A DNA stretch of 64,000 bases from positions 143,369,845 through 143,433,844 of the forward strand of contig NC_035439.2 of NCBI RefSeq assembly GCF_002127325.2, read 5' to 3'. Below, one piece after another: positions 57,433 through 64,000 of this stretch. The DNA is from Helianthus annuus (lineage: Eukaryota; Streptophyta; Magnoliopsida; Asterales; Asteraceae). How positions within the stretch are numbered: the first letter of the stretch is position 1; every line of letters begins with the position of its first letter. The position numbers and the translations under genes were made by a program. The notes beneath the pieces are model-generated. The model had not been told where the DNA came from. It worked only from the letters and a program-made list of their open reading frames with translations, and made no database searches.

Positions 57433-58121
57433 CTAGATTTACCACCCACCGCAATGCGGTGGGGGATTCAATAGTTATATATCATGTTATATGAAAGGCA
57501 AATATTTCTCACATGACCACGAGCCTGTGTGTAAAACCGAGAAAAAAATAACTAAGTCGATCTCTGACTCGCATGTTGCGACAGACCTATAAAACGGGGA
57601 AAAATAGACGCGCTGCGACAGACATGTCAAACAGGAAAAAAAATAGATGAAAAACGTTGAAACCCACACGCACGTTGCGGCGTGTTAAGTCGGAAATTTT
57701 GAACAACACGTTAAAAGGAGAACTTATGAAAGATGAAAAGTATATAAGAGACTAAAGCTGAAAGTAAAAATAATGTTGAGATTAAATTGCAAAAGATTAA
57801 AAGCTTTGGATTGAAAGTAAAAAAAATAAAGGGGTTAAATTGCAAAAGATGAAAACTTTTGAATTAGAAGTGAAAAATCAAATTAATCAAAGGGGTTAAA
57901 ATACCAAAGATCGAAACTTTAGACTTAAATTGCCAAAGATTGAAACTTTAGAGTTAAAAAAATCAATTAAACAAAAAAGATAAATATATTTAATTAAATT
58001 GATGTTTAATATTATCATTATTTAATAAAAGAGATAAATAAAAAACTAAATGTGAGAAATTACCAGAGAATGACACGTGTCCAAAAAGAATTTTTGTTTA
58101 TTAGTATAGAAAGAAGAAAGA
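57433..58121 (-). mobile_element. Non-autonomous Helitron
   Basis: Minus strand begins TCTTTCTTCTTTCTATACTA after A and ends with the perfect hairpin CCCACCGCATTGCGGTGGG, a short spacer and CTAG (57433-57436) before T. Interior matches 6723-7379 in the opposite orientation (AACGTTGAAACC, GTTGCGGCGTG). Inserted into one copy of an older local duplication (ATATCAGGAAAGTAATTAA at 57388 and 58160). Confidence 0.82.
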
Positions 58122-58892
58122 TTAAATATAATTTATATGTTAATTATTATTTTATGAAAATATCAGGAAAGTAATTAAGTTATAACCATAAGTTTGTTAT
58201 AAATAAATATTAAATAAAACTTATATGTTAATTATTATTTTATAAAAAAAGTGGAAAAGGTAAAAGTGTACTCGAATAAAAAACAGATAACTCGTGAGTT
58301 ATTAATGTGGTTAAAAATAATATGGGAGTAATAATCACCAACTAGTTTTGAGGTGATTAAAATTTGGTAAGGGTAATAAATGGCTTTTTACCTTATATGA
58401 GGGGTTTGAATAATTACCACTTATTAGTTGGCCCACCGCATTTCATAATGGTGTCTAGTGTTTTCAGTTTCTTATCCCGCCCTCATATTTTCACCTTTTT
58501 GTCAATTTGTGCCCACAATATTTTATCATTTATGCTTTTTCTTTTCTTTTTTCCTTTTTTTCTTTTTCTTTCTTCTAAATACACATACCTTAAGTGCTTT
58601 TGTTTGGCGTTACATACTTCAAATTTCAAACCCATCCTCTTCTAACAGATCTTAAAATTTATTATAGTAGAATGAACTAGTGTTTTTCTTGCTGAATCCC
58701 TGTTGGTTTGGTACTTGTTGATGAGTGCGAAGGAGTGTACGTACTGAAATAAGCGTCAACTTCATAGTAGGTTTTGATGCATGTGACTAAGCCTTGACGT
58801 AACTATAAATGTCGAATTTCAAAGTAATAAGGGTATACGAATCGACTATCTAATGGTGTATTTAAAAAGATCTAAGACGAATAAGTTGGCAT

Positions 58893-59136
58893 TAAGGGTA
58901 TTCATAGGATCGAATAACGAATTTTTGAATTACTTGAATCGATTTTTTCAAATATCTTTTCTTTTTGCTAGAATTCGAACTCGATTCGTATTCGATTAAA
59001 AACTAGTCAATTCGAATTAAACGCCAATTCGAAATCGAATTCGTACTTGATTAAAAATTCAAATTCGAATCGAATTCAATAAATTCGTATTGATTCATAT
59101 ATATTTCAAATCCGAATCAAATTCTGAACACCTCTA
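58893..59136. mobile_element. hAT MITE with ATTCGAAT-motif interior
   Basis: Starts TAAGGGTATTCATAGG, ends TCTGAACACCTCTA. Flanks GTTGGCAT (58885-58892) and ATTGGCAT (59137-59144) agree at 7 of 8. Interior iterates AATTCGAATTCG. Confidence 0.75.
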
Positions 59137-59501
59137 ATTGGCATAACTAAATAACTCATCATGAATGTTACTATTCACATATCATACAAATGATATTCTA
59201 CCTATTATAATGACTATGTATCTTTGTGTCAAGATCAAATATGTGTGAGATCTTGCATGACCATTGCCGTAGCCATTAATACAATACCACAAGATATTTT
59301 TTCGGAGTTGACATGGTTCGATTGGATATGACGTCATCGTTGAGAGGCGATGTATTCTATATGTGAAGTGATAAAAAAGTTCACCACGTTTTTATTTTTT
59401 AAACACTAAAAACCCTGTCCCTTTCTCTCATTGTTGAAGGTATTCCTCATTGTTTTCTTATTCAAGCTCCCAATCTTAATTAGTTTCTATTTAGCATTTG
59501 T

Positions 59502-59640
59502 CCGCCGATGGCCCATTGGCCTACTAGCACCCTGCGTTTATCTCCACCAAAGTGGTGCGGGTTTAAGTCTCACAAATGAACAAGAGGTGAATTCCAGGAG
59601 TAGATTTTAAGTGAAGTATGTATTTGTTGTTCAAATAATC
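59502..59640 (+). mobile_element. Short tRNA-derived SINE
   Basis: A-box like GATGGCCCATTGGCCTA, B-box like GGGTTTAAGTCTCAC. Flanked by a perfect 10-bp duplication TAGCATTTGT (59492-59501 and 59641-59650). 139 bp; third SINE type in the window. Confidence 0.7.
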
Positions 59641-59650
59641 TAGCATTTGT

Positions 59651-61009
59651 TCACGTGTTTATGCATTTTCCTTCTTGTGTCTTCTTATCTTTAATTGTTA
59701 TTTTACACTTTATGGATACTATTGATAGATTTAGGGTTCCAATAAGGTTGCATCCTTAGTTACCTCAAGTTGATTTACCATTAGGTATCTTTTGAAGAGT
59801 AAAGAAAAGGTGGAGATTATAATAAAGAGTGTGATTATTTTTAATCACTATATATTGTAATTTTATTACATGCTGTGATTTTAAAAAAAAAGTATTGTTA
59901 CAAATACAACAAACATTGTAATTTTTAAGGCAGTGTGGGCCGTGTGGCACTACACAAGTACACATTGGAGTATTGGACACGGTACTTTTATGTTTGTTAA
60001 AGTGGGCTTTACATATGGGCTTCATAGACCGTATTTTCTCAAAATACTACGTAAAGTGGTAAAGGTTTAGATTTATGTCAGGCCCATTGGCCCAGTTGTT
60101 TGGTGTTTCTCAAGGAGTTGCCTTTGTTTTGATTGATTGATAATTTGATAGTATCATTTACCTGCATAGACTTTTAGAACTTTTGACTTTTGAAATGAGA
60201 TTCCATCATGTTGTAGCGCAAACTATTGAATAAATGTCTTTTAAGGCAAAAGAAAATGATGATAAAGGCTGTCATATAACTTTTTGTGTGTTTATAAAGA
60301 TCAAATATTAGGCCTTTTAAAAGTCATCTTTTCTTAGAAATACCTTAGAAGGGTGTAAACCTAAATAGATAATCATAGAGGTACCTTATACCGCGACTAG
60401 TATTTGGTTTGGGCCCATCGAGGTTTGACCCTTTGGGGTCTGCTCACCTTTCTCTAATATTTAAAAGGAGTTTCATGGCGCAAGCCGCTCCCCCTAATCT
60501 CCACTCCCTTACTTCTATTCTACTAACACACATGTTACCATCTTATTATATATTGTCCACATAAGTGTTGTCACATACAAATATTCGACTTCACTATTAA
60601 AGGGTAGTCATCGCAACTCCGATCTTGATACCCTTTCTAAAGGTTTATTATGTTTACCGCACTAATTCATGATGAGGTTTAGATCCGACACACTCATCCC
60701 TATACGGTTTTGGCAGATCCATGTTTCAACAAAGGTCACCCACTAGACAGTAATGAATTTGGCAGGAAAACTAGGTCCATCTATTTGTGCATTCCTTTGA
60801 ACTTCGAAAGTCATTCGACCATATACTCAGATTTCAAACATGCATAACTAGTCCCTCATCAATCATCATAGTGCCAGAAGCATACACCTTTAAAATTAGT
60901 TTTTCATACACGCGTACATTAAAAGTTCTAATAAATGTTGATAATTTTACGAAACCACCCCTAATTATCAATAACAACAACAATAACATTAATTATCTAT
61001 ATGATTTAC
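59651..61009. other. Intergenic DNA, nothing recognised
   Basis: AT-rich with short chance frames only. No repeat or RNA gene seen. Confidence 0.4.
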
Positions 61010-62450
61010 TAGTGGTGGCAAAGTGGGCAAGTTTGATGGGTTTGGGTAATGGGTCAAGATGGGTTTGGGTTAGGATGGGTATAGGTCAGGATGGGTATTT
61101 TAAAAAATGGGTTGGATGGGTAATAGGTCAAGATGGGTTTGGGTTAGGATAGGTTTGGGTTAAGATGGGTTCTAAAAAATAAAAAAAAAATCTGAAAAAT
61201 TCTAAAAAATCAAAAAAATTATAATAAATAAAAAAAAATTTCTAAAAAATCAAAAAAATTATAAAAATTCTAAAAAAATTCTAAAAAATCGTAAAAAAGC
61301 CAAAAAATTCTAAAAAATCAAAAAAATTCTAAAAAGTCAAAAAAAATCTCAAAATTAAAAAAAATCTAAAAAATAAAAAAATATAAAAAGTCATAAAAAT
61401 TATAAAAACCCCAAAAAACTCTAAAAAATAAAAAAAAAAACTAAAAAATAAAAAAAATAAAAAATCCAAAAAATTCTAAAAAATAAAAAAAATCCTAAAA
61501 AATCATAAAAATTCTATAAAATCAAAAAAATTCTAAAAAAAAATTAAAAAAATCAAAAAAATTCAAAAAAATCCTAAAAAATAAAAAAATCTAAAAATAA
61601 AAAATTCTAAAAAATAAAAAAAATCTAAAAAATAAAAAAATCTAAAAAATCAAATTTTTTTAATTTTTAGGATTTTTTTATTTTTTATATTTTTGGGTTT
61701 TTTCGATTTTTTTTATTTTTTAGAATTTTTTGATTGTTTGTAGTTTTTTTTTACTTTTTATGAGTTTTTTATTTTTTAGAATTTTTATGATTTTTTAGAA
61801 TTTTTTGGATTTTTTTAGAATTTTTAATATATTTTAGTGTTTTTTTGATTTTTTAGAATTTTTTTGATTTTTTAGAGTTTTTTGGATTTTTTAGATTTCT
61901 TTTGATTTTTTCGATTTATTTTGATATTTTATGAGTTTTTTTTATTTTTTAAAATTTTCTATGGTTTTTTAGAATTTTTTTTTTGATTTTTTTGATTTTT
62001 TAGATTTTTTTTGATTTTTTAGAATTTTTTGGATTTTTTAGATTTTTTTGATTTTTTGGAGATTTTTTGATTTTTTTAGAATTTTTTATTATTTTTTAGA
62101 AATTTTTGTTATTTTTTTTGATTTTTTGGAATGTTTTGATTTTTATGAGTTTTTTTATTTTTTAAAATTTTTATGATTTTTAGAATTTTTTTGATTTTTT
62201 ATTTTTTTAATTTTGTAGAAATATTTCTGATTTTTCTTTATTTTTTCTGATTTTTTTGATTTTTTATAATTTTTTTAGTTTTTAGAATTTTTATGATTTT
62301 TTATAATTTTTTAATTTTTCTAGATTTTTTTATATTTTTTAGAAATTTTTAGAATCTTTGGATTTTTATGATTTTTTCTAGAATTTTTTGAATTTTTTAG
62401 AATTTTTTTGATTTTTTTTATAATTTTTAAAATTTTTATTATTTTTAAAC
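61010..62450. repeat. hAT-like left end and a 1.3-kb A/T palindromic array
   Basis: TAGTGGTGGCAAAGTGGGC (61010) looks like a hAT terminus and is followed by GGGTTTGGGTTAGGATG words. From 61160 to about 61650 the plus strand is iterated TCTAAAAAATCAAAAAAAT; from there to 62450 it is the complement, TTTTTTGATTTTTTAGAATT. The two blocks could form one long hairpin. No right hAT terminus. Confidence 0.75.
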
Positions 62451-62465
62451 GAAGAACGACGGGAG

Positions 62466-63097
62466 TGTTGGTGCACTTGTGTCTGTACTTTGTCTGTATT
62501 CGGTCTGTATATAAACGATGTCCAAAGTTAGTCTGTAAGTTGACCAAGTCAACTATCCTCCTAGTTTGACTTGGTCAATCTGTTTGTAATATGCTAGTCT
62601 GAATCGAAGGATAGCCTCGAAGGATACTGTTGATCCTTCGAGGTACTCGAAAGATATGCTTCGAATTGTTGGACCTCGAAGGATCATCCTTCGAGGTCAT
62701 TGCTGGTCATTCGAACATGTTGTCATCGATAGATGATCCTTCGGACCATCTATCGGATCCTTCGACCAAGACCTGCTGTGTATGGGTATAAATACCCATG
62801 CAGTGTGTTGGTTTCAGTGGACACAAGGCAGACACCAAGAGAGAAACACTTAGAGAGCATTCTGCTGAAAACACACACACACACTTTGAGAGTTTGCAAA
62901 CTGATTGTAAACATTGTGCTTGTAACCGGAACCTTCATACGTATTAATACAGTGGTGTTAATCGGTGAACTCTTGTGTGTTTGTTTCTCTACTTGCTTCA
63001 TCCCGGTTTGCTCGCTAGCTTGGATTCCGCACTCGCTAGTGAGTTTGTATAACAAGGTTTAGTTTTGTTCTCGATCCTCCGAGAAAAGGGACCTACA
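62466..63097 (+). repeat. 5' LTR of a Copia-like element (632 bp)
   Basis: Starts TGTTGGTGCACTTGTG and ends GGGACCTACA; followed by a Met-type primer site. Contains TATAAATA at 62787-62794 within the palindrome ATGGGTATAAATACCCAT, and CTTCGAGG/ATCCTTCGA words at 62618-62762. The partner LTR is outside the window. Confidence 0.85.
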
Positions 63098-63099
63098 AG

Positions 63100-63114
63100 T
63101 GGTATCAGAGCTTG
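63100..63114 (+). promoter_or_regulatory. Primer-binding site of the Copia-like element
   Basis: TGGTATCAGAGCTTG two bases after the LTR end, the form typical of plant Copia elements. Confidence 0.82.
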
Positions 63115-63911
63115 GCTCTTTACCTTGTTTAAAACCGGGTTGTTCAAGTTCTTGGTGTGTTTGAACACTTGGTTTAGCACCCGTTTTTGGTGGTTTTTCT
63201 TGCTTTTCTTAACTGAAAAACGGTTTCTAAACCTTCGGGAGTGTTCAAGGTTGGTTTGGGTAACTTGAAAACGTGTTTTTAAGAGACCTTGATTTTTCCG
63301 GCCATTTTCCGATCATATTTCCGGCGACTGGTTGTGGATAAGGTGTTGTCCATTTTGGGAAAACTTTTCAAAGTTTGGTGAAAAGTTGTGTCTGCACATA
63401 CCTTCTGTCGAAAGTTGTGCACCAACCCATCACCTTTCCCACCTACCCGTCAACTTTGTGTCAGTTGTGTCAGAAGTTCCGAAAGATATCCTTCGACTTC
63501 AAAAGATCATCTTTCGATCAGAGACAGCTCGAAAGATTAGCATCCTTCGAGTAGTCTTTCGAAGTCTAAGAATTATCCTTCGTGTTTGGAATCTTTTCGA
63601 AAGATAGTAGTTCGAAAGATAAGGATTCATCTCGAAAGATAAGGATCTTTCATTGTGAATCTTTCGAGATCAGTATTCGAAAGATAAAGATCTTTCGAAC
63701 TGTGAATCTTTCGTGATAATTGGTCGAAAGATAAGGATCTTTCTTTGTGAATCTTTCGAAGTGATTGTTCGAAACTCAACAGTGATCTTACGAACATTGT
63801 TGATCCTTCGAACAGGTCGTGATCTTTCGGACAGATTGTATCTTTCGGTTCTTATCTGTTTTGCACTTAACAGTTGTGTTTGTGTAGATTTTCAAGTGGC
63901 ATTTTACAAAA
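63115..63911 (+). other. Untranslated leader with repeated hairpins
   Basis: 63478-63850 is packed with CGAAAGATAAGGATCTTTC-type inverted repeats and single TCTTTCGA words. No frame; lies between primer site and the first gag codon. Confidence 0.75.
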
Positions 63912-64000
63912 ATGAGTTGTACAAGTCCTTGGGATTGGAGTTTGAACTCACAACATACTCAAGAACTAACCTCTATTGCAGATTGGGCAAAGAGTATGAT
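63912..64000 (+). CDS. Gag start of a Copia-like retrotransposon (runs off the window)
   Basis: ATG at 63912 opens a frame with no stop to the window end, 29 codons beginning MSCTSPWDWSLNSQ. Its position after an LTR, primer site and leader makes it the gag-pol N terminus; too short for domain evidence. Whether the whole polyprotein is intact cannot be seen. Confidence 0.6.
   Translation, partial: MSCTSPWDWSLNSQHTQELTSIADWAKSM

Noticed and set aside
61020..61150. Telomere-like GGGTTTGGGTTAGGATG stretch
   Set aside because: Not a regular TTTAGGG array; it is the motif interior of a hAT-like element.
62733..63062. Overlapping 109- and 101-residue frames
   Set aside because: Both lie in the Copia-like LTR, on opposite strands, with no domain.

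Overview
The window is plant nuclear DNA. It holds spliced genes with GT/AG introns, plant-type gene families and a dense load of plant transposons. The repeat style (palindromic elements reading GGTCCCTGTGGTTTG, hAT elements made of short motifs, LTRs starting TGTAACACCCC) suggests a eudicot, plausibly Asteraceae; that is inference, because no database search was possible. Only three real host genes are visible.

Layout. 1-4837: the 3' half of an NFXL2-type zinc-finger gene (+), with seven exons here and introns packed with transposons. 4838-8666: MITEs, a Helitron and a SINE. 8667-29548: one 20.9 kb block of nested LTR elements. An approximately 2.4 kb solo LTR (target duplication CCCGG) was hit by a non-autonomous element with 3.08 kb LTRs (duplication CAAGC). 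The second LTR of that element was hit in turn by a mosaic element with 516 bp LTRs (duplication GCTAC). No gag-pol reading frame exists in any of them. 29549-35200: repeats, including an 1100 bp fold-back element with cargo and a 1245 bp hAT element. 35218-37665: an intronless CCR4-like receptor kinase (-). 37666-50100: Tourist-like MITEs, SINEs, a Helitron, tandem repeats and otherwise AT-rich intergenic DNA. 50103-55726: a seven-exon plant DYRK-type kinase (-) with a transposon in almost every intron. 55727-62465: promoter, microsatellite-anchored elements, a Helitron, a hAT MITE, a SINE and a long A/T palindrome. 62466-64000: the 5' LTR, leader and first gag codons of a Copia-like element that leaves the window.

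The strongest repeated signal is a family of fold-back elements with termini near GAGTTAATT and GGTCCCTGTGG. About a dozen copies were found. Eight have perfect 9-bp target duplications, which points to Mutator-like MITEs, and most copies sit in introns of the NFXL2-type and DYRK-type genes. A second pattern is a set of hAT-like elements (8-bp duplications) whose interiors are each built from a different very short motif.

The three genes have no evident common pathway: one is a predicted membrane-anchored transcription or ubiquitin-related regulator, one a cell-surface receptor kinase and one a soluble kinase. All boundaries were read by eye; splice sites were chosen by reading frame, GT/AG rule and remembered family similarity.
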